From contig NZ_BTPM01000001.1 of the NCBI RefSeq assembly GCF_036245475.1, positions 2,356,001-2,420,000 of the forward strand: a stretch of DNA of 64,000 nt, given 5' to 3'. This DNA is from Vibrio sp. 10N (lineage in GTDB: Bacteria; Pseudomonadota; Gammaproteobacteria; Enterobacterales; Vibrionaceae). Positions 32,204-40,822 of the stretch are shown piece after piece. Position numbers and translations under genes: made by a program. Numbering within the stretch: position 1 is the first letter of the stretch; each line of letters starts with the position of its first letter. A model generated the notes under the pieces. The model did no database searches. It saw nothing but the letters and a program-made list of their open reading frames with translations, and was not told the DNA's origin.

Positions 32204-33022
32204 ATGACAGCTTCAAAAATCAAATTCATCGCAACCGACATGGATGGGACCTTGTTGGACGAGCAAGGCCAGCTCCCTGCCCAATTTCCCGAATTATTTC
32301 AAAGGCTAAAGTCTCAAGGCATCCTATTTGCTGCAGCCTCTGGGCGCCAATATTATAGCTTGCGCGATACTTTCGCTGACTTTCAAGATGAGATGTTGTT
32401 CATTGCTGAAAATGGCACCGTGGTCATGCATCAAGATAAAGAGCTGTATAGCTGCGATCTAGACCCTGCTTCAGTACCTAGTATCATTCGCCAGGCTCGT
32501 ACCATCTCTGGTGGCTATATTGTACTGTGTGGTAAAAAGAGTGCTTACATTGAAACGCAAGATCCCAAAGCACTAGAAGAAATCAGTAAGTACTATCACC
32601 GCTGCCAATATGTAGATGACTTACTCGCAGTCGATGATGAGTTTATTAAAATTGCTTTACTGCACTTTGACGGCTCGGAAGCTCACATTGATCCCGTTAT
32701 CCGTCCCGCTTTTGGCGAAGATTTTCAGGTTGTCGTTAGCGCTAAAATTTGGCTCGATGTGATGAACAAAGTCGCATCAAAAGGCAGCGCCATTCGCCAC
32801 CTTCAAAATACGCTCGGCTTTACCTTTGAACAAACCATGAGTTTTGGGGACTACTTTAATGATGCTGAAATGCTGAAGGAAAGTTATTACTCATACGCAA
32901 TGGAAAACGCCCATCCTGGCGTCAAAGAGCTTGCTCGCTTCTCTGCACCGAGCAACACAGAAGATGGTGTGATTAAAGCGGTCAACGCATTTCTTGATGC
33001 TGAACTTTCTGTTGCTGAATAA
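32204..33022 (+). CDS. Cof-type HAD-family phosphatase
   Basis: A 272-residue haloacid-dehalogenase-fold hydrolase acting on small phosphorylated metabolites. Motif I is DMDGTLLDE (Asp13 and Asp15), motif II AASGRQYYSL, motif III the conserved Lys-containing segment, and motif IV GDYFNDAEMLK. The C2-type cap (about 90-190) marks the Cof/YbiV group. No specific substrate can be read. It is divergent from nasA but has no clear link to nitrate metabolism; the ribosome-binding site is weak. Confidence 0.85.
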   Translation: MTASKIKFIATDMDGTLLDEQGQLPAQFPELFQRLKSQGILFAAASGRQYYSLRDTFADFQDEMLFIAENGTVVMHQDKELYSCDLDPASVPSIIRQARTISGGYIVLCGKKSAYIETQDPKALEEISKYYHRCQYVDDLLAVDDEFIKIALLHFDGSEAHIDPVIRPAFGEDFQVVVSAKIWLDVMNKVASKGSAIRHLQNTLGFTFEQTMSFGDYFNDAEMLKESYYSYAMENAHPGVKELARFSAPSNTEDGVIKAVNAFLDAELSVAE

Positions 33023-33053
33023 ACGTCAGAAAATAGGGTTCGCTATATAAAAA

Positions 33054-33077
33054 AAGAGCATGCCTAGGCATGCTCTT
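33054..33077. terminator. Bidirectional terminator between the Cof-type gene and moaE
   Basis: A perfect 24-base palindrome, AAGAGCATGCC-TA-GGCATGCTCTT, flanked by A-rich and T-rich sequence, between convergent genes. Confidence 0.9.
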
Positions 33078-33078
33078 G

Positions 33079-33534
33079 TTATTTTTGCCAGCGCTCAGCG
33101 GCCTGTGTGTCAGACTCACGAGACTCAACCCAGCGAGTTGACTCGGTAGTACGCTCTTTTTTCCAAAACGGTGCTTTGGTCTTCAAGTAGTCCATTATGA
33201 ACTCACATGCCTCAAAGGCTGCGCCTCGATGGGCACTGGAAACGCCAACAAACACAATTTGGTCACCCGCATCAAGATCACCCACACGGTGAATAACTCG
33301 GATCCCGTTTAGCATCCATCTCGTCTCCGCTTCGTTGCAGATTTTCTCTAATGCACGCTCGGTCATTCCCGGATAGTGCTCAAGCGACATGCCTTGCACA
33401 TCGTCGCCCAAGTTCATATCACGCACTTTGCCCGTAAACGTTACAATCGCACCCGATGCACTGCCTTGCGCTAATGCGTCATACTCAGCACCGACGGAAA
33501 AATCTTGCTGCTGAACCGATACTCGAATCGTCAT
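33079..33534 (-). CDS. moaE: Molybdopterin synthase catalytic subunit
   Basis: A 151-residue protein that, with MoaD, inserts the dithiolene sulfurs into precursor Z. The family segments GAIVTFTGKVRD, LEHYPGMTE, RVGDLDAGD and FWKKE (with the catalytic Lys of APFWKKE) are present. It follows moaD with a 1-base gap and is the last gene of moaABCDE. Confidence 0.94.
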   Translation of the reverse strand: MTIRVSVQQQDFSVGAEYDALAQGSASGAIVTFTGKVRDMNLGDDVQGMSLEHYPGMTERALEKICNEAETRWMLNGIRVIHRVGDLDAGDQIVFVGVSSAHRGAAFEACEFIMDYLKTKAPFWKKERTTESTRWVESRESDTQAAERWQK

Positions 33535-33535
33535 A

Positions 33536-33781
33536 TCAGCCCCCAGTTACCGGAGGGAAAAACGCCACTTCATCGCCATCACTGACCGTGGCCGTCAACG
33601 GCACAATGTCTTGGTTCACCGCTGCCAGCAGCTTGCCTGAATCGAGAGCCAAATCCCATTTACCTTCTTGCTTTGCAAGATGAGCACGGATGGCCTCTAC
33701 CGTGTCAAAGCTGGCATCAACTTCAAGTGCGTCAACACCAACTAGCTCGCGTGTTTGAGCAAAAAACAATACTTTGATCAT
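33536..33781 (-). CDS. moaD: Molybdopterin synthase sulfur carrier subunit
   Basis: An 81-residue ubiquitin-fold protein ending in the Gly-Gly that is thiocarboxylated by MoeB. The start ([15 protein letters not shown]) and end (FFPPVTGG) are typical. It overlaps the moaC stop by 4 bases (ATGA), so translation is coupled. Confidence 0.94.
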   Translation of the reverse strand: MIKVLFFAQTRELVGVDALEVDASFDTVEAIRAHLAKQEGKWDLALDSGKLLAAVNQDIVPLTATVSDGDEVAFFPPVTGG

Positions 33782-34257
33782 GATTCCACCTTAAAGTGAC
33801 CTGACTTGCCGCCGGTTTTTTCCAGCAATCGCACGCTGTCGATCACCATGTCTTTTTGTACCGCTTTGCACATGTCATAAATCGTCAACGCCGCCACAGA
33901 GGCAGCGGTTAGCGCCTCCATTTCTACGCCCGTTTTACCTGCAAGCTTACACACGGATTCGATGCGTACTTTGTTTTCACTTTCTAGCGCTTCTAGCTGC
34001 ACTTCCACTTTAGAAAGCAGTAGCGGATGACATAGCGGGATCAGATCCCAAGTTTTCTTCGCGGCTTGAATACCTGCAATACGCGCAGTGGCAAACACAT
34101 CTCCTTTGTGATGGTTGCCAGACGTGATCATCTTAAGCGTTTCCGGTGCCATATGCACAAACGCTTCAGCGCGCGCTTCGCGAACCGTTTCAGCCTTGGC
34201 TGACACATCAACCATATTGGCCTCGCCCGAGGCATTAATATGTGTAAATTCCGACAT
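33778..34257 (-). CDS. moaC: Cyclic pyranopterin monophosphate synthase
   Basis: A 159-residue enzyme making cyclic pyranopterin monophosphate after Moa[21 protein letters not shown] at the start, LIPLCHPL (active-site His), GVEMEALTA and MCKAVQKDM are family marks. The ATG at 34257 is used because family members begin MS-x-x-THIN here and a GGGG run lies upstream; the five-residue longer frame is not needed. Confidence 0.94.
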   Translation of the reverse strand: MSEFTHINASGEANMVDVSAKAETVREARAEAFVHMAPETLKMITSGNHHKGDVFATARIAGIQAAKKTWDLIPLCHPLLLSKVEVQLEALESENKVRIESVCKLAGKTGVEMEALTAASVAALTIYDMCKAVQKDMVIDSVRLLEKTGGKSGHFKVES

Positions 34258-34272
34258 GGCTAACCCCGACAC

Positions 34273-34785
34273 TTACTTAGTTAGGTGGGGCATAAAGTTA
34301 CAAGGGCGATGACTTGCATCGAGCTGCTGCTTAATGATTTTCGTCCAACCCGTGCGACACGCACCTGTTGAACCAGGCATCGCGAAGATCACTGTGTGAT
34401 TAGCAAAACCAGCAATTGCACGAGATTGGATCGTCGAGGTACCAATTTCTTCGTAAGATACCGCGCGGAATAGCTCACCAAAGCCTTCCACTTGCTTATC
34501 GAAAAGAGGAACCAGCGCTTCTGGCGTGCTATCACGAGAGGTAAAGCCCGTGCCACCAGTAATCATTACTGCTTGAACGCTTTCGTCCGCAATCCACTGT
34601 GATACTACAGCACGGATTTGGTAGATATCATCAATAACGATTTTCTTGTCTGCTAGCGTGTGTCCTGCTTCTTGCAGGTTTTCTGCGAGGTAGCGACCCG
34701 ATGTGTCGTTCTCTTCTGTACGTGTATCTGAAACGGTTAGCACTGCGATATTCGCAGGCACAAATTTGCTCTCTGCGTGACCCAT
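34273..34785 (-). CDS. moaB: Molybdenum cofactor biosynthesis protein B
   Basis: A 170-residue MoaB/Mog-fold protein, the usual length. Key elements are VLTVSDTRTEENDTSG, GGTGFTSRDSTPEAL and the C-terminal AMPGSTGACRTGW. The ATG at 34785 fits the family start and follows AGGG; a GTG three codons earlier is less likely. Enzymatic role in Enterobacteria is thought to be minor or adenylyltransferase-like. Confidence 0.92.
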   Translation of the reverse strand: MGHAESKFVPANIAVLTVSDTRTEENDTSGRYLAENLQEAGHTLADKKIVIDDIYQIRAVVSQWIADESVQAVMITGGTGFTSRDSTPEALVPLFDKQVEGFGELFRAVSYEEIGTSTIQSRAIAGFANHTVIFAMPGSTGACRTGWTKIIKQQLDASHRPCNFMPHLTK

Positions 34786-34832
34786 GATTTTCACCCTATA
34801 AAAACTGTAAACATTAAAATCGGCGACGCGAA

Positions 34833-35822
34833 TTAGCCGCCGATGGATGCCAAGTGAGGCGTCATTCCTGAATTGCCATCGTGTAGGAAGTGACTGACCG
34901 ACTTGGTCTGTAATTGTGCTTGAATGCGCTCAATAAGCGCCTGCTCCTGAGCATCCTCTTGCAGTAAGTCTCGCAGCTCGACACCATGCTCGCCAAACAA
35001 GCATAAGTGCAGCTTACCCATTGCAGAGACACGCAAGCGGTTACAACTTTCGCAGAAGTTTTTCTCGTATGGCATGATCAAGCCAATCTCACCTTTATAA
35101 TCGGCATGCACGAATACTTGAGCTGGGCCATCGTTGTTTTGACGCGCTTTAAGTATCCAACCGTTAGCGATGAGTTGATTGCGAATGTCCACACCTGAGA
35201 CATGATGATTTTGAAACAGCTCGTCCATTTCACCGGTTTGCATCAGTTCGATAAACCTAAGTTGGATAGGACGATCTTTGATCCAATTGAGGAACGACGG
35301 CAGCTCTTTAGCGTTGAGATCTTTCATCAACACCACATTGACTTTGACCTGCTCGTAGCCGATCTCAAACGCGCGGTCGATACCCGCCATCACCTCAGTA
35401 AACTTATTCTCACCCGTGATTTGGTGGAACATACGAGGGTCAAGGCTATCAACGCTGACGTTAATATGAGTCAAACCCGCTCGCTGCCATGTATCAACTT
35501 GCTTTGCCATACGATAACCATTGGTTGTCGTAGCCACTTTGCTGATGCCAGGAGTATTAGCGACCGTTTCAATGATCTGAGGGAAATCCTTCCTAAGGCT
35601 TGGCTCACCACCAGTAATACGCACCTTTGACGTGCCACAATCTGCGAATGCAGTGACAACACGCTTAATTTCAGGCAGCGTTAAAAAGGCCGGTCTTTTT
35701 TGACCAGGCGGTTTGTAGCCATCAGGGAGGCAATATGTACATCGGAAATTACAGACGTCTGTAACCGACAAGCGCAAGTAATAGAACTTGCGATGGAATT
35801 TATCTTCGAATTGTTGCGCCAC
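34833..35822 (-). CDS. moaA: GTP 3',8-cyclase
   Basis: A radical-SAM enzyme of 329 residues, the usual length, starting with GTG at 35822. I prefer this start to the TTG five codons upstream because AAAGG lies 6 bases ahead of it and it aligns with family N-termini. The [4Fe-4S] clusters are bound by CNFRCTYC (Cys24, 28, 31) and the C-terminal FCESCNRLR...LCLFG cysteines, and the protein ends in the conserved Gly-Gly. It is the first gene of moaABCDE and is preceded by a Moco-riboswitch-like leader. Confidence 0.94.
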   Translation of the reverse strand: MAQQFEDKFHRKFYYLRLSVTDVCNFRCTYCLPDGYKPPGQKRPAFLTLPEIKRVVTAFADCGTSKVRITGGEPSLRKDFPQIIETVANTPGISKVATTTNGYRMAKQVDTWQRAGLTHINVSVDSLDPRMFHQITGENKFTEVMAGIDRAFEIGYEQVKVNVVLMKDLNAKELPSFLNWIKDRPIQLRFIELMQTGEMDELFQNHHVSGVDIRNQLIANGWILKARQNNDGPAQVFVHADYKGEIGLIMPYEKNFCESCNRLRVSAMGKLHLCLFGEHGVELRDLLQEDAQEQALIERIQAQLQTKSVSHFLHDGNSGMTPHLASIGG

Positions 35823-35826
35823 GGAA

Positions 35827-35935
35827 CACCTTTCCAAACACGGGAGGCGTGATCATTTCCAATCATGCCCTTGTGACCTCTTGTCACTGGCTCAACACGC
35901 TTATCTTAATTAACGTTACCAACAGGATGGGTTCG
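35827..35935 (-). promoter_or_regulatory. Moco (molybdenum cofactor) riboswitch-like leader of moaABCDE
   Basis: The 3' end reads CGCCTCCCG, then TTTGGAAAGG, directly before the moaA start, as in the E. coli moaA leader. Upstream are a GTGAC-GTCAC hairpin and the segment GGGCATGAT-TGGAAATG-ATCACGCC, which can pair as GGC/GCC and TGAT/ATCA around a loop like that of the E. coli element (GAAGAAATGA). The binding of Moco or tungsten cofactor would hide the ribosome-binding site. The 5' boundary is estimated. Confidence 0.75.
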
Positions 35936-36144
35936 AAAAAGACTTAGCGTCGTGAGCTCGGAGTTATGGCAGTTAGCGACATGAGTCCCTAACAGCGTGA
36001 GAGTAAAATACTCAATAACGACAGGGTTTTCCAGCTTTGTAATCAAAAAACCTTATCTATTCGTCATTTTTATTATAGTTGAGTATCGCAAATGAACAAT
36101 TTACCCTATGTTACGACGACGAAGTAACACAAAAGTAGAATAAG
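35936..36144. other. Promoter region between moaA and the YvcK-family gene
   Basis: About 210 AT-rich bases upstream of the Moco-type leader and before the plus-strand YvcK-family gene. No gene, repeat or clear -35/-10 pair was recognised. The divergent order moaA / ybhK-like gene matches E. coli. Confidence 0.45.
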
Positions 36145-37032
36145 ATGAGCAACTATTCATCAAAAAAAATCGTGGCGATCGGTGGTGGTCACGGCTTAGG
36201 GCGTATGTTGGCTGCGCTAAAAGAGTTTGGCTCCAATGCCACAGGCATTGTTGCGACCACTGATAATGGCGGCTCCACTGGCCGCATTCGTGAATGCCAA
36301 GGTGGTATTGCTTGGGGCGATACTCGCAACTGCATTAATCAGCTGATTACGGATCCATCCATCGGTTCAATGATGTTTGAGTACCGTTTCAAAGGCACCG
36401 GTGATCTCAATGGTCACAATTTAGGTAACCTTATGCTTACTGCACTGGACAACCTATCTGTGCGCCCGCTTGATGCTATTGAACTAATCAGAGACCTACT
36501 CAAAGTCGACGTGAACATCATTCCGATGTCCGAACACCCATCCGATCTCAAAGCTCTTTCGATAGAAGGAAAATGGGTAACAGGCGAAACCTCGGTCGAT
36601 GAAATGGAACAAGATCTGCAGCGTCTTGATTTAGAACCCGTGGTACCGGCGACCAAAGAAGCGGTCGACGCCATTCATCAAGCAGACTGCATTGTGCTTG
36701 GTCCTGGAAGCTTTTTAACCAGTATCATGCCACCACTATTGCTTGCAGACCTTAGCCAAGCCATCAATAGCAATACCAAAGCTAAGGTGGTATTTGTTGA
36801 GAACCTGTCTCCAGAATATGGTCCGGCTGGACGAATGACATTGGAACAGAAGCTGCTTTGGTGTGAACGCGCCTTACAAGGCAGAAAACTTGATGTCATT
36901 TTAGGTGAGCAGGCACACCCTGATATTTGTTCACGCTGGAATTGTATGACGCAACCACTGGCTTCCCCGAATCGAGACTGGCGTCACGATAGGAATAAAC
37001 TCAAAGAAGCGATTGAATCACTACTTCAATGA
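36145..37032 (+). CDS. YvcK/CofD-family protein (YbhK-like)
   Basis: A 295-residue protein of the gluconeogenesis-factor family. The start KIVAIGGGHGLGRML is its glycine-rich nucleotide-binding loop; FSTTDNGGSTGRIR-type TTDNGGSTG and GHNLGNLM follow. In Bacillus YvcK binds UDP-sugars and affects cell-wall precursor supply; E. coli YbhK lies divergent from moaA in the same way. It has no obvious ribosome-binding site apart from AGAATAAG just before the ATG. Confidence 0.86.
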   Translation: MSNYSSKKIVAIGGGHGLGRMLAALKEFGSNATGIVATTDNGGSTGRIRECQGGIAWGDTRNCINQLITDPSIGSMMFEYRFKGTGDLNGHNLGNLMLTALDNLSVRPLDAIELIRDLLKVDVNIIPMSEHPSDLKALSIEGKWVTGETSVDEMEQDLQRLDLEPVVPATKEAVDAIHQADCIVLGPGSFLTSIMPPLLLADLSQAINSNTKAKVVFVENLSPEYGPAGRMTLEQKLLWCERALQGRKLDVILGEQAHPDICSRWNCMTQPLASPNRDWRHDRNKLKEAIESLLQ

Positions 37033-37066
37033 CCTTGTGATAATACACATACTTCACAACAAAGAG

Positions 37067-37106
37067 CCTCACACTCAGTCACTTAGACCTAGTTTGGGGC
37101 TCTTTT
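37067..37106 (+). terminator. Terminator after the YvcK-family gene
   Basis: AAAGAGCC pairs with GGCTCTTT across a long loop (about 28 bases) followed by TTGT. The loop length makes it a moderate terminator. Confidence 0.55.
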
Positions 37107-37254
37107 GTATACAAGGTAAGTATTCACTCACACTTCCTCACTGCTATTCTGATAAAAACCCTACTTAGTTAACAATTGCTAACCAAGCAAATTGTTGCGC
37201 TGCCATGAATGCCTCACTCTAGCATCACAAAAATCAAAATAGCGAAGTATCGAC

Positions 37255-38856
37255 ATGAACCAGTACGTGAATGACCCATCCAATTATCAATTGCTGATCA
37301 AAAACTTACTTTTCTCCCCCGTTGCCTTTGACCCAGACCAAGAAATTGTTTACGCCAACTATCGTCGCCACAGCTATCAAACCTTTCATGATCGTGTGCG
37401 TCAACTAGCCAATGCGTTAACCGCGATGGGGGTTAATAAAGGTGACACTGTCGCCGTGATGGATTACGACTCCCATCGCTACCTAGAATGCTACTTTGCC
37501 ATCCCAATGATTGGTGCCAAACTGCATATGATCAACGTACGCCTCTCACCAGAGCAAATTCTCTACACCATCGACCATGCGGAAGATGATGTACTGCTCA
37601 TCCATGAAGAGTTTTTACCTATTTTGGATCAAATCAAAGGGCGCATTGATACCATTAATGACTACGTCGTTCTGCGCGATGAGGGCGATTGTGAATACGA
37701 AACGCTGTTAGCAGCGCAACCTACCGAGTTTGACTTTCCTGACTTTGATGAGAATACCGTAGCGACGACCTTCTACACTACGGGCACTACTGGCCTACCT
37801 AAAGGAGTGTTCTTTACCCATCGTCAATTGGTGCTCCACACCTTAGGTATTTTAAGCTCACTCGGCACCAATGCCGTTCAAGGCCGGCTTCATCAGGGCG
37901 ACATTTACATGCCTATTACGCCAATGTTCCATGTTCATGCTTGGGGACTGCCTTATATGGCAACCATGCTTGGCATCAAACAAGTGTACCCCGGTAAGTA
38001 CATTCCCGATGTACTGCTTGGGCTGATTGAGCAAGAAAAGGTGACGTTCTCTCACTGCGTTCCGACCATTTTGCATTTGTTGCTTAACGCACCGAAGTCG
38101 TCATCGGTGGATCTCGCTGGCTGGAAAGTTGTCATTGGGGGAGCAGCATTGCCTAAGGCACTCTGCCAGTCAGCATTAGCGCGTGATATCGACGTCTTCG
38201 CTGGGTATGGCATGAGTGAAACCGGACCGATTCTTTCGATAGTCCAGCTCACACCTGAGCACCTTGACTTAGACATGGACAAGCAAGCTGAATATCGAGC
38301 TAAAACAGGGAAAAAAGTCGCGATGGTCGATGTGGAAATCGTCGACGAACAAATGGCTCCTCTCCCTCATGATGGTGAGACTACGGGCGAAATTGTGGTT
38401 CGAGCACCTTGGTTGACACCGAGTTACTACAAAGACAATAAAAACTCGAAAGCTCTGTGGCGTGGTGGTTACTTACATACTGGTGATGTCGCTACTATCG
38501 ACCCAGAAGGGTTCATCAAGATCACCGACCGCGTCAAAGATATGATTAAAATCTCCGGTGAATGGGTCAGCTCACTCGAGCTCGAAGATATACTCCATCA
38601 GCACAAAGCCGTCTCTGAGGCCGCTGTCATTGGTATGCCTCACGACAAATGGGGTGAAGTACCACTGGCGCTGGTCACACTCAAAGCCGATCACTCCGTA
38701 ACAGATAAAGCGCTCGTTAGCTTCGCCAAAGGCTTTATTAGCAAGGGGATTCTCGCCAGAGAGGCGCTGCTTATGAAGATCAAGTTTGTCGATAGTATTG
38801 CCAAAACCAGTGTCGGCAAAGTGGATAAAAAAGAGTTAAGAAAATTGCACCTCTAA
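37255..38856 (+). CDS. Acyl-CoA synthetase (AMP-forming ligase)
   Basis: A 533-residue adenylate-forming enzyme joining a fatty acid to CoA. Motifs in order: the ATP-binding YTTGTTGLPKG (about residues 172-182), PMFHVHAWG, the GYGMSETGP adenine motif (about 321-329), YLHTGDVATID and the C-terminal catalytic lysine in KTSVGKVDKKELR. The sequence belongs to the medium/long-chain AlkK-type branch. It has its own promoter region (about 220 bases) and terminator. The preferred chain length cannot be read. Confidence 0.88.
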   Translation: MNQYVNDPSNYQLLIKNLLFSPVAFDPDQEIVYANYRRHSYQTFHDRVRQLANALTAMGVNKGDTVAVMDYDSHRYLECYFAIPMIGAKLHMINVRLSPEQILYTIDHAEDDVLLIHEEFLPILDQIKGRIDTINDYVVLRDEGDCEYETLLAAQPTEFDFPDFDENTVATTFYTTGTTGLPKGVFFTHRQLVLHTLGILSSLGTNAVQGRLHQGDIYMPITPMFHVHAWGLPYMATMLGIKQVYPGKYIPDVLLGLIEQEKVTFSHCVPTILHLLLNAPKSSSVDLAGWKVVIGGAALPKALCQSALARDIDVFAGYGMSETGPILSIVQLTPEHLDLDMDKQAEYRAKTGKKVAMVDVEIVDEQMAPLPHDGETTGEIVVRAPWLTPSYYKDNKNSKALWRGGYLHTGDVATIDPEGFIKITDRVKDMIKISGEWVSSLELEDILHQHKAVSEAAVIGMPHDKWGEVPLALVTLKADHSVTDKALVSFAKGFISKGILAREALLMKIKFVDSIAKTSVGKVDKKELRKLHL

Positions 38857-38882
38857 AGCTGTTTCTTCCACACCAGCGATAA

Positions 38883-38910
38883 AAAAATGCAGCCTGTAGG
38901 CTGCATTTTT
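38883..38910. terminator. Bidirectional terminator after the acyl-CoA synthetase gene
   Basis: AAAAATGCAGCC and GGCTGCATTTTT around TGTA, between the ligase gene and convergent luxU. Confidence 0.9.
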
Positions 38911-38931
38911 ACTGTGTCTGGTATCCACTTC

Positions 38932-39282
38932 TTATTGCTCTAACGCATCCAAGTAGCGCATATAAGTTGTATGAGTGTTAGCAAGTAAGTCTAAAACCTG
39001 ATCAATCAGCGCTTGATCTTCGGTCAAATCATTCTGTTTCGACTTGGTATCAATTTGGATGGCTAACTGGCACAAAGGCTCTGCACCAAAACTGGCGGCA
39101 CTGCTCTTTAAGGCATGACATATCTCAGCCAACTGCTCCATTTTCTCCGCCAACGGACCTTCACTAAGTTGAGTTTGATAGGTAACCAGCTCGCCGGTAA
39201 AAATCCCGAGTAAGATCGGAATGTTAGCGACTCCAATCTCACTGGTAAGCTGTTCAACTCGCTCTTGATTCATAAACGTCAT
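38932..39282 (-). CDS. luxU: Phosphorelay protein LuxU (HPt domain)
   Basis: A 116-residue single-domain histidine phosphotransfer protein. His56 in [12 protein letters not shown] is the phosphorylated residue. It passes phosphate from the quorum-sensing hybrid kinases (LuxN, LuxQ, CqsS families) to LuxO. The ATG at 39282 overlaps the luxO stop (ATGA) so the two are translationally coupled; an ATG three codons later is the alternative. The family length is about 114. Confidence 0.93.
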   Translation of the reverse strand: MTFMNQERVEQLTSEIGVANIPILLGIFTGELVTYQTQLSEGPLAEKMEQLAEICHALKSSAASFGAEPLCQLAIQIDTKSKQNDLTEDQALIDQVLDLLANTHTTYMRYLDALEQ

Positions 39283-40676
39283 GCTTTGGTCTCACTCGCG
39301 TTCCATGCTTGAATTTTTCGGTAAATGGTCGATGGACTTACATCCAAAAACTTAGCGGCCTGTGGGATGTTACCGTCACAAGCTTCAATCGCTTGTTCAA
39401 TCGTACGTCTCTCAGTCTGCCACAGCGGCACGATATCTTGAGGGCCAAATGACGAGACCGCGATCGATGCCGTGGGTTTAGCAACAACCATTGGCTCATT
39501 CAACGGTGGCGGCAACATATCTAAGGTGATTTCTTTACCGTGATTCAATACTACTACGTTGCGCAGCACATTTTGTAGCTGACGCACATTACCCGGCCAC
39601 TCATAATGAATGAATCGCTCTATCACATCCTGAGCGAAACGCACGAAACTTTTACCTTCCTCGTGGGACATAAAGCCCAATAGAGAATAAGCAATTTCAA
39701 TCACGTCTTCTTCACGGTCGCGAAGCGGCGGCAAATGCAGTGGAATGACGTACAAACGGTAGTACAAGTCTTCCCTAAACCGCCCTTCTTGCACCTCTTT
39801 CCATGGATCGCGGTTAGTCGCACACACAAAGCGCACATCCACTTTCTTCATCCGTGACGAGCCCACTTTTTGGAACGTACCGGTTTGAATAAAACGCAGC
39901 AGCTTAGTTTGCAGTTCGAGATCCATCTCGCACAGCTCATCAAGAAACAGCGTCCCGCCATCAGCAAGCTCTGCCGCCCCCTGTCTATCAACCGCAGCGC
40001 CCGTAAAGGCACCTTTGACGTGACCAAACAGTTCACTTTCAATCAGATCTTTCGGGATCGCGGCGCAGTTAATCGCTATAAACGGTTTATCGCCTCGCTT
40101 ACTCGCGGCATGAATCGCTTCGGCACATACCTCTTTACCGGTACCACTTTCACCGGTAATAAAGATACTCGCTTTACTGGACGCGGCGGAGTCGATAGTG
40201 CGATACACGGCTTGCATCGGCTGACTGCTGCCGATAAAGCCTTGGTAACTTGGGCTGCCGGTATCATTTATTTCATCGCGTAGTTTGGAGGCTTTGCGAA
40301 TGGCATTGGTCACAGTGACGCGCAGACGGTCGGCCTCACAAGGCTTGATCAAAAAGTCTTGCGCGCCATGTTGCATCGCGTCAACCGCGATATCAATGGA
40401 GCCGTGCGCCGTCATGAAGATGATAGGCACATCGGGATGAGACTGTTTCACCGCATCCAACACATCCATTCCCGTCATGTCGGGAAGACGCAGATCAAGA
40501 AGTATGAGATCAGGCGTCCGGTGCTGTAAGCTTTGTAACGCATCGCGGCCATTACCCACGATATTGATGTCGATCCCCAATGGAGAAAGATACGAGCGAT
40601 ACAATGCAGCAACGGAGGCCGTATCTTCTACCATCAGGAGGTAGCGAGACTTCGGCTCGTCGAATAAAGGTTGCAT
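39279..40676 (-). CDS. luxO: Quorum-sensing sigma54-dependent response regulator LuxO
   Basis: A 465-residue NtrC-type activator with receiver domain (Asp61 in [10 protein letters not shown]), AAA+ domain (GESGTGKE Walker A and the sigma54-contact loop GAFTGA) and a Fis-type helix-turn-helix ([19 protein letters not shown]). Phospho-LuxO, at low cell density, activates the qrr small RNA genes. luxU follows directly. The intergenic space to uvrB upstream (146 bases) holds a LuxO-box-like site but no recognisable qrr1. Confidence 0.96.
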   Translation of the reverse strand: MQPLFDEPKSRYLLMVEDTASVAALYRSYLSPLGIDINIVGNGRDALQSLQHRTPDLILLDLRLPDMTGMDVLDAVKQSHPDVPIIFMTAHGSIDIAVDAMQHGAQDFLIKPCEADRLRVTVTNAIRKASKLRDEINDTGSPSYQGFIGSSQPMQAVYRTIDSAASSKASIFITGESGTGKEVCAEAIHAASKRGDKPFIAINCAAIPKDLIESELFGHVKGAFTGAAVDRQGAAELADGGTLFLDELCEMDLELQTKLLRFIQTGTFQKVGSSRMKKVDVRFVCATNRDPWKEVQEGRFREDLYYRLYVIPLHLPPLRDREEDVIEIAYSLLGFMSHEEGKSFVRFAQDVIERFIHYEWPGNVRQLQNVLRNVVVLNHGKEITLDMLPPPLNEPMVVAKPTASIAVSSFGPQDIVPLWQTERRTIEQAIEACDGNIPQAAKFLDVSPSTIYRKIQAWNASETKA

Positions 40677-40736
40677 AAATCCTAGCTAACTGTTGTTTTA
40701 TTATGTTTGCTTTATGTGGTTACTCTATAAGCATAT

Positions 40737-40749
40737 TCGCATTTTGCAA
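40737..40749. promoter_or_regulatory. LuxO-box-like site upstream of luxO
   Basis: TCGCATTTTGCAA differs from the LuxO-binding consensus TTGCA-W3-TGCAA at one position. It lies 60 bases upstream of the luxO start. In other vibrios such sites serve the divergent qrr1 promoter and luxO autorepression. Confidence 0.55.
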
Positions 40750-40790
40750 TTATTGACTAAGAAAAACCATTTTTATTTTGCTGTTTAAAG

Positions 40791-40817
40791 CTTGAGCAGC
40801 CTACCAGACTGCTCAAG
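40791..40817 (-). terminator. Hairpin after uvrB
   Basis: CTTGAGCAG and CTGCTCAAG pair around nine bases, 6 bases past the uvrB stop on the minus strand. No long T-run follows, so it is a weak terminator. Confidence 0.6.
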
Positions 40818-40822
40818 GCTTG

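Noticed and set aside
40677..40700. CCTAGCTAACTG-TTGTT upstream of luxO resembles part of the Qrr core
   Set aside because: It lacks the flanking TGACCC hairpin and the GC-rich terminator, and it lies at the luxO start region in an orientation that would need a promoter inside luxO.
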